Notes under the pieces: generated by a model
Told to the model about the DNA's origin: nothing
Seen by the model: only the letters and a program-made list of their open reading frames with translations
Database searches by the model: none
NCBI GenBank assembly: GCA_003260075.1
Contig: QLIY01000130.1
Coordinates: forward strand, 166,806-230,805
DNA from: Phallusia mammillata
Lineage: Eukaryota; Chordata; Ascidiacea; Phlebobranchia; Ascidiidae
Direction of reading: 5' to 3'
DNA: 64,000 nucleotides
Program-made: the position numbers and the translations under genes
Shown here: positions 11,742 to 23,754 of the stretch, piece by piece
How the letters are laid out: each line of letters begins with the position of its first letter
Position numbering within the stretch: position 1 is the stretch's first letter

Positions 11742-13115
11742 CGTCACTTGCAAGTGCAACCATCTCACTTTGTTCACTGTTCTACTGGCTGTCGAATCCA
11801 TCACAATTCCAAAAGGCGTCAAGGTAAATATTTCAATGCGAACATTTAAATAATAGCTCACAATGATGCAAAATTTTGTTTCAGATCACATCTTACAGCA
11901 CAGAATCAACTTCAGTCGTGTTTCTGATCGCCACCATAATAATCCTCTACAAGTCGAAACACAGCGGAGATCGGGTTCCAGTTCAAATCAGCTTGTCATT
12001 GGCTCTTATGCTTTTCCACGTTGTCAACATATCACATGAACTTGCCGTGATGCATGATATTTCATGTGTGATTCACACAGCAGTCAACCAGTATCTTTTG
12101 CTGTCTTCAGGTATATAAAGTAACAGACCAATTTGAGTTTCAAGCATTGATATGTATTATATGATCTGACGCCCCTGCTTTCTTTCAGGAATGTGGTTCC
12201 TCGTTGAAGGCATTCGTCTCTTTATGGCAACTTCGTTTCCAGTCCAATTCCAAACCCAGGATTCAACAAAACGTCTTAAGAACTTCATGATGATTGGTTG
12301 GATCATTCCAACCTTGGTAGTGGGAACATCCATGGCAGTGGGGTTTCCTCTCGACATCTACATGAAGTCCCAACCATTGTACGAGCAATGTAACGAATTT
12401 ATTCAGGTTCCCAAGTATATGAGATGCTGGTTGGCTCCCGGTACTCCGATCCTCTACTCCACGGTCGTCGCTCCTCTTGCTCTCATCCTCTTAACCAACT
12501 TCATGATCATCTTTAAGATCACACATGTGATGCTGCACTCGAGGAAGATGCGGAACAGAGGAGAAGATCCAGGGACAGGAGATGCGTTGAGAGCAGCGAA
12601 GTCTTTCATCTTACTCTTCTTCATGCTTGGTGGAACTTGGGTTGTGGCTTTCTTTGCAGGTAAGATTTGTGCATGTGAATTTTTTCAAATTTCATTTGAA
12701 TTCACAGTTACATAAGTGTGAGGGCCTTCAAGATTACGCTATATCAACGAATCATTTTGCAGGTATTGGAAACGAGAATTCGAACGAGGTATTCATGTAC
12801 ATCCACAGCTTGGTGAACGGATTGCAGGGAATCGTCGTCTTCCTGTTGTACTGCGTCATGGATGACGACATCAGACAAGAAATGCTGACGTGCAAGCGTG
12901 AAGCTGACGTTGGATCCAAGCAGCGGAAAAACGAGGAAAAACCAAACGGAGGTGAAAGTTCAAATGCAGAAGGAGGTGAAAGTGCAAATGCGGATGAAGG
13001 TAAAAGTTCAAATGCAGAAGGAGGTGAAAGTTCAAATGCAGCAGGATGTGTAAGTTCAAATGCAGAAGGAGGTGGAAGTGCAAATGCGGAAGAAGGTGAA
13101 AGTTCAAAGATCTAA
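8327..13115 (+). CDS. adhesion GPCR: signal peptide-VWA-GAIN/GPS-7TM-repeat tail (826 aa)
   Basis: Nine exons: 8327-8390, 8860-9031, 9552-9705, 9775-9872, 10574-10773, 11081-11823, 11885-12110, 12189-12659 and 12763-13115. Every boundary is AG/GT and phases agree, giving 2481 nt. Residues 1-22 are a signal peptide. Residues about 24-228 form a von Willebrand A domain with an intact metal site: DSTSS (DxSxS), a Thr in GNTFTAT and the Asp of TTDGSA. A GAIN-like stalk follows. The GPS, CKCNHLTLF, has its cleavage site between L458 and T459. The seven helices span about 470-740 and resemble class B2 receptors (HSRKMRNR loop, FFMLGGTW in TM6). The last 75 residues are an 8-residue Gly/Glu/Ser/Asn repeat. 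Ten Pro (440-449) come from a C30 tract and are suspect. The VWA domain probably binds an extracellular or matrix ligand through a divalent metal; ligand and G protein are unknown. Confidence 0.88.
8994..9280. repeat. direct duplication across a C9 joint, covering an exon end
   Basis: About 140 bases (8994-9135) repeat after the C-tract at 9136-9144 as 9145-about 9280, with roughly 6% difference. The repeated part includes the 3' end of VWA exon 2 and its donor. The second copy lacks an acceptor and is not an extra exon. It looks like an allelic overlap left in the assembly. Confidence 0.8.
9747..9756. repeat. C10 tract near the VWA exon 4 acceptor
   Basis: Ten C just upstream of the TTTTCTGTTTAG acceptor at 9774. 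I found no flanking duplication here, unlike most short tracts. Confidence 0.8.
11710..11739. repeat. C30 tract inside the GPS-proximal exon
   Basis: Exactly 30 C, in frame as ten Pro. The paralogue has GTGACAGGCAACGTC where this copy has GTA-C30-AACGTC, so the tract replaces about six coding bases. It lies ten codons before the GPS cleavage site. Confidence 0.9.
12949..13110 (+). repeat. 24-bp coding minisatellite in the receptor tail
   Basis: A 24-base unit (GGTGAAAGTTCAAATGCAGA plus 4 bases) is repeated about 6.7 times with point differences. It encodes an acidic 8-residue GGESSNAE-type repeat up to the TAA stop. The pseudogene copy ends before this point, so the expansion arose after duplication or was lost there. 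Confidence 0.9.
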
Positions 13116-14190
13116 ACGAGTCGCGCTGAATAAAAACAAACGTCATAAGTTGTCTCGGTCGAACTAAAATTGGGTTGTAGCTTTGTATGAACCTCCAAGT
13201 CGGATTTTTATACTACATCGTGTTGTTTGATTGTTAATGTTGGAAAGCAATATGATGAACTTCAATGTATGCTTTGCTCGCCACCTATCCACCCTCCTGT
13301 TAAAGCTGTTATTTTTTGAAACATGAAAGTAACAACCGCTTAGTGCCTTCTAAGCGTTGAACCTTAGTGAATAATGCACGTAATGTAACTCTCATCATTA
13401 AATCACTGGTCGTGTATTTGTTTTTCAACATTAGCTTTGATTTTTGTGTATGTATTTGTGTCCTTGCATTGCATACGGTGATAGTGTTTGTTGCATTTCT
13501 TACGTCAAACTTTGTTTTATTTAATATGGTTGGTAAATTTTAGATTATAATAATTGCACAATGAAATATGTTAATCCGCTCTTTTGGAACATCAAGTACA
13601 TTGGCAATTAGATCGTTTAATGCACAGTTAAATCACGCTGACGCCTTAATTTGAGCATAGTGCTAAGCTCAAGTAAGGTAAAGTTGTAAGTTATTGCCAC
13701 AAACATTAAACTATTAGGTGTACACCAAAAACACTCGATTTTGGTTTGTATCAGCATTTACTTTATGTCATCAGTATTTTTCCACTGTAGACAATCGCAA
13801 GCAATCTTGCTTTAGCATTGTAATGCTTCCCTGTCTATGTGATTTCGTTTTATTGCAATGTTTGTATCTTGTTTGTATGTATTTTGAATGTGTTTTCGTC
13901 GTATTTACCCACTGACGTATTCACCTGTTCCAAATGTCTACATATGCTCTTCCTACCATTTCGGCTTCTTCTCGCTCCAGTTAACATTAAGATCCCGAAA
14001 GCTGAAAGGAAATCCCGAAAAGCTGAAAGGGTCCCTGAAAGGAAAAAACATGACTGTTTATATCATAGCTCCTCCACCGATGTTTTGTTGTTACGTTATG
14101 TTATCATCTCATTACAAATTTTGCCGTTACCTTTTTCAACCTTTGTACTGAGAGCGACTGCACTGATACCTTTTAAGAGAAATTCCTTCT
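13116..14190 (+). other. 3' UTR/flank of the VWA adhesion GPCR
   Basis: This is homologous in patches to 4723-5720. It ends with the shared CGACTGCACTGATACC block. No other gene is seen. Confidence 0.55.
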
Positions 14191-15871
14191 AGAACTAACT
14201 GAACTGAAATGATAACTTGCCTACTTAGCTACGACGTTAACAAAGTATGTAATTGTCGTTGTTCCACCAAGGCATTGTTTAGGCTTCAAAAAAGTTATAA
14301 TTTCGTTTTCGCGTTTGTACTGCACTTATAAATCAACCCAACATTGTAACAACATATTTAGTGGATTTTCAATTTTGGTTGTCTCGCTCGTTAGAAGTAG
14401 ACATAGCGACACAATTGCACGAAGACAATCACTAAGCCGGGAATCGCTGCGCAACGTTCAAACGTCATGGAACGCAAAACATTGTATGGCATCATTGGCG
14501 GGTAATGGCTAAACGCACTACAGCGACACCATGAGATAAAGCGAACTATAATTTATATTTGCAATTTAATCTGAGACACCAAAACAACTTTCGTGTCATT
14601 TAAACATGTAAAGTTTTTGAAACAAATGTTTACACTTACAGTTCGTTCTGCTCGATGTTCGTAATTTATAGACATATGTTGTATCGTTTCGTCATAAGTT
14701 AGATCAAGTAAGATATAACTTGCAGTGCTCTAACATACATCTAATTATTATAAATAGCACAATATGTTTATAGCAATGTGGCTATTGGATTTAACATTGC
14801 CAAAAGTGATGGCATCCATCCTGGTAAACCGACTGCGAATACCTTTAAATCGAGTAAAAAGGACTGGACTTCGGTCATGCAACCAAACGGTCCTTTTAAT
14901 TTTAGATTTTCCAAATGGTTTATTTGATTGTTCAATCACCGCCAACAAATTCAGAGCAGCTCACTAAAGCGAATCAATCCCCACACAAAAACTGATTGTA
15001 CATCTTTTCGATAGAAACGCCGCTTCCACTATAAGCAGCCATTAATAGAAAAGTTGTTCTGCCTGATAGGATTGTTAATTGTACCCAATTTTAAATATCA
15101 CTCTCGTTTGGAAGTATCGGTTATGGGGTCATTTATTTTCTTAAAATCGTTTGCCACCACACACGGACATTAACAGTATCTAATAACGTTCTTTCCTTTT
15201 CATACCAAAACCATATTTTTAATGTAATAGCACTCAAAGCACAAAAGAAAAACAAATACAAATGGCTCATAATACAACATCATTTTGCTACATTTCCAAA
15301 GTTTATCTGTACAATATTCGGAAATAAACAAATAATCCAATACTTTTTATTTCTGAAGAGGAATTTAAATGTAAGAAATCGGTTAAAGTTAAAATGAAAA
15401 TACAAACTTCTGAATTCTTCCAAAATGAAATGCCTTTTCAATTTTTTTTTAAATTACCAATATTATAATCTTGGTATTGCTAACGTTAAAATTTTCGTGG
15501 AAATATGTTCACACAAATATGTTCTAGAAAATGTACACAAATAAACAAAGATAACTGTTTACAAACGGAAAACAAGAAAACGCTTGGACAATAGCCCTTT
15601 GCGCAAGCAAAATGATTAGTTACATGCTGCAAAACTGTTTTTGCTGTTTAAGCCTTCCCTTCATGTAGAATAATATGTGCAGTAATGTATGGCTGCGTTA
15701 GGTCCATACGCTCCAGTGTTTAAAAGTGTAAAATAAGAATCTCATCACACTCATGATAACGACAAAAATGAAATATTTTTTAGTGTTCGTTTCCATTTTA
15801 GGCAAAAAACATCCTAAACCTTTAATCCTACAGTGAATGTAATCATGTTAACACTAGTCCACGACGTACGC
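14191..15871. other. intergenic, no gene recognised
   Basis: AT-rich sequence between two convergent genes. The last part, above about 15500, is probably the 3' UTR of the minus-strand receptor. Only short chance reading frames are present, with no domain I recognise. Confidence 0.5.
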
Positions 15872-18800
15872 CTAATCGACTATTTCTACCACTCTGTCTT
15901 CCTCCTGAGCGTTAGGGTTGTATCTAACTGTAAAAAACCTTACAGGATTCACAGAAGTGGGCAGAGTAAATACTTTCGTATCCACCCAAGCTCCTTTTGC
16001 CTTGCTCATACATTGACCAATGGTTTTTGAGTAAAGCAAGGGATTCAGGGCGCTGTTGATTGGAAGCAACAGACAAGCGCTCAACACGTAAGCATCTGGT
16101 GGCATCTTAATTCCTCCAATACTCAAATATCCCATGACACAAATTGGAATCCAGCAACAGAAGTCGGTCAAAATTAATCTCGAGATTCTCTTCTGCATCT
16201 TGGAGCTGGCATCATTGCTTCTAGACTCTTTCATACGGTTGCTCTGTTTGTAGATGAGAACATATGCAACCACCATGTAGATAAACATGAGGAAGTTGAT
16301 TGTGATGAGCAATGTTGAGTATTCCCATGCAAATTCATTAATCGTGGCAAACAAACGTGGCATACAAACACTTGTTTCTCCATAATATCCAAACTCCCCT
16401 TTAATGGAATTTCGTGGGAAAGCTTCTGCAATGATTTGTTTCACATCAATCCAACTCTCTGATTTTGTCAAAGAAATTCTTTCCGCAAGCAAAGTCATAT
16501 TTTCTCGGGAAACAAAATCTGTTCCTAAGAGGTTGTTTGGGAACCAAACATCAGTTGTAAAATATTCAGAAGTAACCCTTAGTATTGGAATAGTGGCCAG
16601 AAGAGTCGCGACACTCCAACAGAATATTTCCACAAGCACAACTTTACCCACGCCCATATGTCGAATAGAAAATGGATTGAAAACTGAAAACATGCGAAAA
16701 GTTGTCATGGCTGTCATAGTAAACGCAGACGATTCTGACGATATCACTGCAAGCGCTCCAAGTCCTGAACACAAACTACTAGATCTCCATTCCTTGTCAA
16801 ACAAACAATACGAGCCAGAAAATCGAGTTCCTTGCACAATAACTGCAAGCAGATAAACACCCATCAGGAAATCCGCAAAACACAGGTTTAAAATGAAAAT
16901 CCGGGTGTTAATAAATAGGTTTCGGTCTTTTTTCACCTTACATAAACTGTAAATAGTCCCAACAATTACTGATAAGTTTCCTCCCAAAGCCAGGACTGAA
17001 GTGATCCAAAAAATTACCCGATAAAAGGGATTGGCAATCATTTCGTTGACATCTGCAAATGCGTCACTGGCCAAGTTCACACATTCGTCACTTCCGTCCG
17101 AACAATCCTGAATTCCATTCTGTACGACTTTCCAGTCAACAGACAATGGTTGTTTGTTTGTGCAATAAAATCTTTTGTTTCCACATCGACATTTGCTTTC
17201 GTCAGATTTATCTTCGCAGTCAAATATTCCGTCACAAAGATTGTTATTGTTGATGGAGATTCTGTCTTTATTTTTGCAATAATAGCTTGAATTGTTGCAA
17301 AGTTCCGCAAATTCATCAGAACTATCGTCACAATCAGGTTTTCCGTTACAGACGTTACGAGCTTTTATTTTATTCCCGGGGCTGGCCAAACATTGAAAAA
17401 TGCTCGAACATTTTGAGTCTTTCGCAATATCACTGTAATTTTCAAAAGATTGTCCACATATCAAAAACAAAAAAAATTCTACTTTAAATTCAAGTTTGGA
17501 TGCAAAGCGTGCAAGACGATTAGTCACATCTTTTCCACCGATTGTAATTCCAATTCTGTCATCGTTTGTGTTATCTAAACAAGCCTTGGTATTTATTTGA
17601 TCGCGGCACTGTATCGTTGAGTTGCACAAAATAGTCTTTTGGTCGACACAGTCTGTTTCACTGTGGCAGTGCATTTGATTTGGAGGACAATTACCCCGTA
17701 TTTGATGACACAAACTCTGATTTGGACACAAACATTCATCTGACATGTCAAAACAATCGATTATGCCGTCACAAACTTGCTTGGGTGATATGATCAGTTT
17801 TCTATCCAAACATTGAAAACACCTGAACCTGGCATTGAGAAAGCAAAGATCAGAGCCGTCATAACATTGAGCCGTGGAATCATATATGTTGGCTTGCGGC
17901 AAAACACAAACACCTTGTCTCGATGATCCAGAGCATTTAAACCCAAAACCTTCCCTAATTTCGTCACTACGGTCTTTGCAATCCCATGCATCTCTTACAT
18001 TACAAAAATCTGTTGAAGGCACCAATCCTCTATCTTCACAAATAAAAACTTCCTGGCAAAATTTTGGCGGATTCTCACACGTTGCAGTTAAACAGATGAC
18101 TTTCTCAATTTCACAGTTATTTGGATCCAAAGCACATGATGTTTGGATCACTGTGTTGCATGATGCTGGTAAATTAGAGTGCACAAGATACCTGGCAAGT
18201 TGTTCACTCTTACAAGTTGTAGCAAGCATTGTGCAAGATTGACATGCGATGCTATTGACAGAACAAAGCTCGTCACTTCCATCATAGCAATCTTCAATTC
18301 CATTACCCAACCAGTTCAATGGTATACATCGACCATCAATTGGACAACGTTTGTTACCAGGATCACATGGACATCTTGCGTAAACTCCAGAACAGTTACA
18401 TGTGTGATGTGCCTCGTCACTGCCGTCAAAGCAATCAAGTTTTCCATCACACACCAGCTTTCGATTAACACAATTTCGTTCTGCATTGAGGCATTCTTCT
18501 GTGTCAGCACATGCGCATTTAAACTCATCAAATGGACAAGTGCAATTAACTTCATTACTCCAGTCTCCACAGATGTTATATCCGTTGCACTGTAATGCTT
18601 TGTTAACGCAACCAATTAAATGTGGACAGTGTTGTGTTTTGTAACAAGGACATTCTACTGCATCAACAGGGCAAGTGCAACCAATTTCATCGCTCCAATC
18701 TCCACAGTCATTAATGAAATCACATACCTCGTTTTTATTGATGCAACCGCCGGTAAAAATATCGCAAGTTTTGGTCTTATAACAAGGACATTCAAACTCA

Positions 18801-19931
18801 TTGGCCTCACACGTGCAATTAACTTCATCACTACCATCCAAGCACTCAATTTGCCCGTTACACTTCCAGTCTGCCTTAACACAGCCAATAAAACCTTTAC
18901 AAAATNTGGTATACATCGACCATCAATTGGACAACGTTTGTTACCAGGATCACATGGACATCTTGCGTAAACTCCAGAACAGTTACATGTGTGATGTGCC
19001 TCGTCACTGCCGTCAAAGCAATCAAGTTTTCCATCACACACCAGCTTTCGATTAACACAATTTCGTTCTGCATTGAGGCATTCTTCTGTGTCAGCACATG
19101 CGCATTTAAACTCATCAAATGGACAAGTGCAATTAACTTCATTACTCCAGTCTCCACAGATGTTATATCCGTTGCACTGTAATGCTTTGTTAACGCAACC
19201 AATTAAATGCGGACAGTGTTGTGTTTTGTAACAAGGACATTCTACTGCATCAACAGGGCAAGTGCAACCAATTTCATCGCTCCAATCTCCACAGTCATTA
19301 ATGAAATCACATACCTCGTTTTTATTGATGCAACCGCCGGTAAAAATATCGCAAGTTTTGGTCTTATAACAAGGACATTCAAACTCATTGGCCTCACACG
19401 TGCAATTAACTTCATCACTACCATCCAAGCACTCAATTTGCCCGTTACACTTCCAGTCTGCCTTAACACAGCCAATAAAACCTTTACAAAATGTGTCAAA
19501 GCAATCACACTGAAAAGTTCCATTAGGACAAACATCCATGGGTAGCATTTCATCGCTCCAATCTCCACAGTCGTTATTCCACCAGTCATTTACCTTCGAC
19601 ATCTCAATACATCCTGGTTTGTCCCCACACCGACTAAACTTGTGACAAGCACATTCAAACATCGAAGAAGGGCAGGTGCAGTTGGGGACTTTGTACGGGG
19701 GTTCGCACACTGTGAGATTCCTGTATCCTGCAATAAGTAAAAATAATATTGGCTAATTTGTGGGTTAATTAAAAACGAAAAAAAAAATATTTTCAAACTA
19801 GCCTAGTAAAAAATGCGAAAGACAAAAAAACGAATTTTACCTTCGAAAGGTCGAGGAGCGAGACTTATATCTTCTCCCGGACATTGTTCATGTGCGAAAC
19901 CAACAGCAATCAATAGAAATAATAATATCAT
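15872..19931 (-). CDS. class A GPCR with multiple LDLa modules, GRL101/RXFP-like (about 1119 aa)
   Basis: Exon 1 (19931-19841) encodes a signal peptide (MILLFLLIAVGFA). Exon 2 (19727-15872) holds the rest. Bases 18320-18906 repeat 18907-19492 around the n at 18906 and break the frame. Removing the 587-base overlap restores one frame of 3360 nt. The ectodomain has six LDLa-type modules in a row (DGSDE, GDWSDE and similar calcium cages), a Cys-rich middle part with two or three diverged modules, then three more LDLa modules near the membrane. The 7TM part follows: NLCFADFLMG (TM2), TFRMFSV in place of DRY (TM3), CWIPIC (TM6) and NPLLY (TM7). No leucine-rich repeats occur between LDLa modules and membrane, unlike relaxin receptors and snail GRL101. 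Such ectodomains usually bind proteins or lipoproteins; the ligand is unknown. The receptor is convergent with the VWA receptor. Confidence 0.88.
18320..19492. repeat. 587-bp duplication joined by n inside the LDLa receptor
   Basis: 18320-18905 matches 18907-19492; one base difference was noted (AAATGTGG at 18619 versus AAATGCGG at 19206). The n is the exact joint. The duplicate would double LDLa modules 2-6 and shifts the frame, so it is almost certainly an assembly overlap. Confidence 0.9.
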
Positions 19932-22900
19932 TTTGTCTACGATTTCTATACAAAATTTACAGAAAATTGATGTTCTAGCAAAATGTTAGTTTGTGCTGTT
20001 TAAACAATGTCTTTTTCAAGGACACGACTTTAAAACACAAATTCCAGAACCGATTTTAAACATGTTAAGCAAAGGCGACAAACTGAACTCATGGCAGAGT
20101 AAAGAAATTTTCGTTGAGTAAATTTATCGGCAAATTAGGGTACTAAATATAGCGTTGCTTTAATGCTGATTACTATTCTATTAGTAATGCTTCTAATTGC
20201 CAAAAGTTGATAGCTTTCATCAATTGTACCGCAAAACTGTGGCTCGCAATAGGATGTTATGCACGAAACAGTTTTCAGGCGGAGATTTAAAAAAAACGCG
20301 CAGTCCCCTATAGACACCAAATAACCTCAACCAGCAGTTAAGCTTCACCGACGGGCACGAAGTCATTTGATTTGCTCATAATAAACCACGCTAGTGAGTT
20401 AAGGTTTGCAATTAGCAGAAGCTGACAAAGCTAACTCAGCTGTTAATGCAACTACAGCAGCGAGCCTGGACAAACTCCTGAAATAGCTTAAACTAAGTGA
20501 ATACCAAATAAACTAGATTGGATTATTTTTTTCTGTGAGTTAACTGCCTACAAAGGTGTAAACATGACAAAATACATGCAAAAATAAGCATTTTGACAAC
20601 CCGCAACTTGATATTAAGAAATGACACCAACTTCGCGACAAACCCAACACTGAACCACAGCAATGGACAACGTTTATAGCTGCAGATGTGGAAATCCATT
20701 CAAACGCAGGCAGTTTCACGTCAACGTAAACTGACATTTCCGTTGCTGAAATTCTGTCAGCGATCAGCAATTTGATATTTCCTTGCGATGATGGACAGCA
20801 ATATAATCGGGTCTATTAAGCGCAGTGACAACGACTATAGTAGGCTACGTGGGTAAGCTAAATCTCTTACTATGTAAAACTTAAAGTGAGGAATTCAACA
20901 CCAACTAGAAGTCATTCAGTAGAACATCGATTGTTTTACCACTTGTGACTTCACAGGTCAACTGTTACGTTTATTTGGGAAAAACAGTACACAACGGTTG
21001 GTGAAAACACATAATTAACTAAAAAATCCTACTTGTTCGAATATGTAAACATTATTATTTTGAAATATTGACTTTCTTAGATGTAAAATACTTTAAACTA
21101 CTAAAAACAATCTATGCATTAAAGATTAAAATAGTCAAACAATGAACATGACATCATGAATGTGACGCTTTCTCTCATGTGTCCTCCCTTCACGCAAGCG
21201 TCACACAAAGTGGCTCAATAAAAAAACGCTGACACGATAAATAAACGGAAATTCGTTTTTATAGTATGGTCAAATCCGTTTTTTCTAAAGAAGAAAAACG
21301 AAAGCACATAAAGAATCAATCGCTCTACAACACGAAACAAAGTAAACATACCGACTGTTTGGCCACAAGGGTTTTTGCATTAAATGATGCCTTAAAATCC
21401 GAACAAATCATGCACAACATTTAAACATTTACAGGTTTAGAACTACACATTATAGGACAAAGCTAAACTTACCAGCAAAATGATTCACGAATGAAGCTCA
21501 ATCACAATTAGCAATTTATTTTTACTTTGCAGCAGCTAAATAAAATTATCAGTGTTTAGATTACGCTTCAATACAAATTAAACGTGTCAGCTGTACACAA
21601 ACACACACCACGAGGCACGAGGCAAGTTACAAAATAATTGCAACATACACAGTAAGCAGGCAATTGACGTCACACAATGGAACACTTATTGTCACGCAAT
21701 CGAACACTAACTGTTGCGTTACAGGACGATTGTTATACGTTTTTCCGGACAAACGAAAGAGACAAATAAAATCCACACAGGTTAAATTTTGAGCAAGAAT
21801 TCTATTGTTTCAATTAAAAATTAGATTACTTTGGACAACACATCCTTACAAATTAAGCCAACCCCTACTAATTAAACAGTAAAAGCACTGGACAGCGTCA
21901 GTGGGCAGGGCAGCAGTTGACAGCACGGGTTTCGAACCCGCATCAGACTGAAACACAACAGATGTGAATGCTAAGTAACCACTTAAACAAGCCAGCACCG
22001 AATCGCAATGTCTAAAACGGGTATATGAACGCGAGTGTCCTTTGTAAACAATCCCATTCAGTCGCTCCAAACAACAATGGAACAAGGCGAAATTTAATCT
22101 CCTTGTTCAGTTTGCCGATTAAATGATATGTCACAACAATTGGTTGATAGACGCAAAAATATTTTTAGATGATAAACGACGCAATTTTAGTTGGAATCGT
22201 TGTCATGCCAAGGTTTAAGCTATATCATGACAATATATATTTTAATTTTCTTGCCGATATAAATTTCATTCAGTCCCTGGGCATTTCAAACAAACTCGCG
22301 CATATACTAGATTGAAGAATGTTCCCCCCCCCCCCCCCCCCCCACGAGAGGAAAAGAGGAGCTGGACTACCATGTTAGTATACTATGGTTACACTGTATT
22401 TATAAAGTACAAACATAAATAATGGAAATTATATTTTTTGGTGAGTTGGTTTTGCATCTGTAGGTAAAGTCATATTTCTTCTACGGTGCAATAAAAATGT
22501 AGCAGAAAATAACACTTTCTACAGGTATTTTTTTTTATCTAAAACTTATTTACAAACAACATTTTTATTTCAAAAAAGCTATTATAGTTACTGTTAGGAG
22601 TGTGATGTTAAAACTGATGTGATTTTTTTTAAAGAAAGTTGTAATTTTTTGTTGTGAGAGAAAGGCTGTGTTGGTCCGGATAGCTTGACACGCACACTAC
22701 ATTTGAATAAAATGTGTTACGTTTACGTGTCAATGTGTTGTGAATTAGTGGAGACGCCGGTAGGCCCGGTACCTTATTGATTTAGTTTTTAAAGTGATAG
22801 CAAAGGTTTCATGAAATATTTTAAACACTTAGTTATACAAGTATCATTGGCGCACAAATTTTTTTTTAATTTGCTTATGTTTTTATTCTCAATTCTTTAC

Positions 22901-23754
22901 ATGCATTTTCTGCAAACTGCAATTAAAACTTTTGAAGTTATATTTTTGCCGTTGAGCCAGTTTTGCTACAGGTGTATGTCTGTAAAAATGCATAGTGGTA
23001 GGTTTCATATAAATGTGTTGTAGTGTTGCATAAAACTATGAGCTACATATTATTGAAAACTTTATTAAGTCTTGCAAAAAAAATGACCGTGTCTGTGCAA
23101 ATAAATGACTAACATTTTGCTCTTACAATAGGTAGCATTGTGTTACAAAAATGCCTACTTATATTGCTGTACTTAACTGTGTTGCATTATGTTCGTTTTA
23201 AAACTACTAGCAACGACCAACAAGCTTGATTGAAGAACATAGTTTATCATGTAATTGTAAACCATTTTGTAACAAATATAATGATCTTCTACAATTTGTT
23301 TGAAATTGCAAAACATCATGGTATATAAATTTAACAACCTTAAAGTATGCAACATTTTCATAAAAGTGCAATCCGTAAACTTTTCTAATTAAATTATGTT
23401 TAAAATCTGTCTGGTTTGTAAAAATGTGAAGCATAAAGTTTTGTTAGCTGATCATTTAAGTGTGCAATTTTGCTGTTCTACCTGCTATAAAGCAAATGAT
23501 ATTCAATGCATGGTTTGTTCGCTGGGCATGGTTTACCTGAATCATTAGATGTCTTTTGGGGGTGGTTAAGCAGTGAGAACCCTATTCTTCCCATGTTTTG
23601 TGTTTAACATTTAATACCACACTTCTGTACCCTACTTTTTAATGTATTGAAACCTTTCCAGGTTGTTCACAGAAAGGAGTCTGAAAACTGTTCTAAATAG
23701 AATCACATCATGCGTCATTATTTATTCCATTTGTTCATCATCTGTTTATTCCAG
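19932..23754. other. intergenic between divergent LDLa receptor and malectin
   Basis: No convincing coding exon. The left end is the receptor's upstream region. The right end should hold malectin's promoter and signal-peptide exon, which I could not locate. A C20 tract sits at 22324-22343 without an obvious flanking duplication. A tRNA-like relic lies at 21919-21998. Confidence 0.5.
21919..21998 (-). mobile_element. tRNA-Ser/Leu-like relic, probably a SINE head
   Basis: On the minus strand an A-box-like TGTTTAAGTGGTTA and a B-box GGGTTCGAAACCC lie at normal tRNA spacing. The T arm pairs well (GCGGG/CCCGT), but the rest does not give a convincing cloverleaf. A SINE head or a tRNA pseudogene is likelier than a working tRNA. 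Confidence 0.45.

Noticed and set aside
18316..19202. Two apparently tandem LDLa gene segments with extra reading frames on both strands
   Set aside because: Near-identical copies on both sides of one n; best explained as an undetected contig overlap. Plus-strand frames here are shadows of the minus-strand receptor.
22811..23023. Hydrophobic reading frame upstream of malectin as its signal-peptide exon
   Set aside because: The frame does not join to 23755 through a clear donor in phase 0, and its composition is that of AT-rich intergenic DNA.
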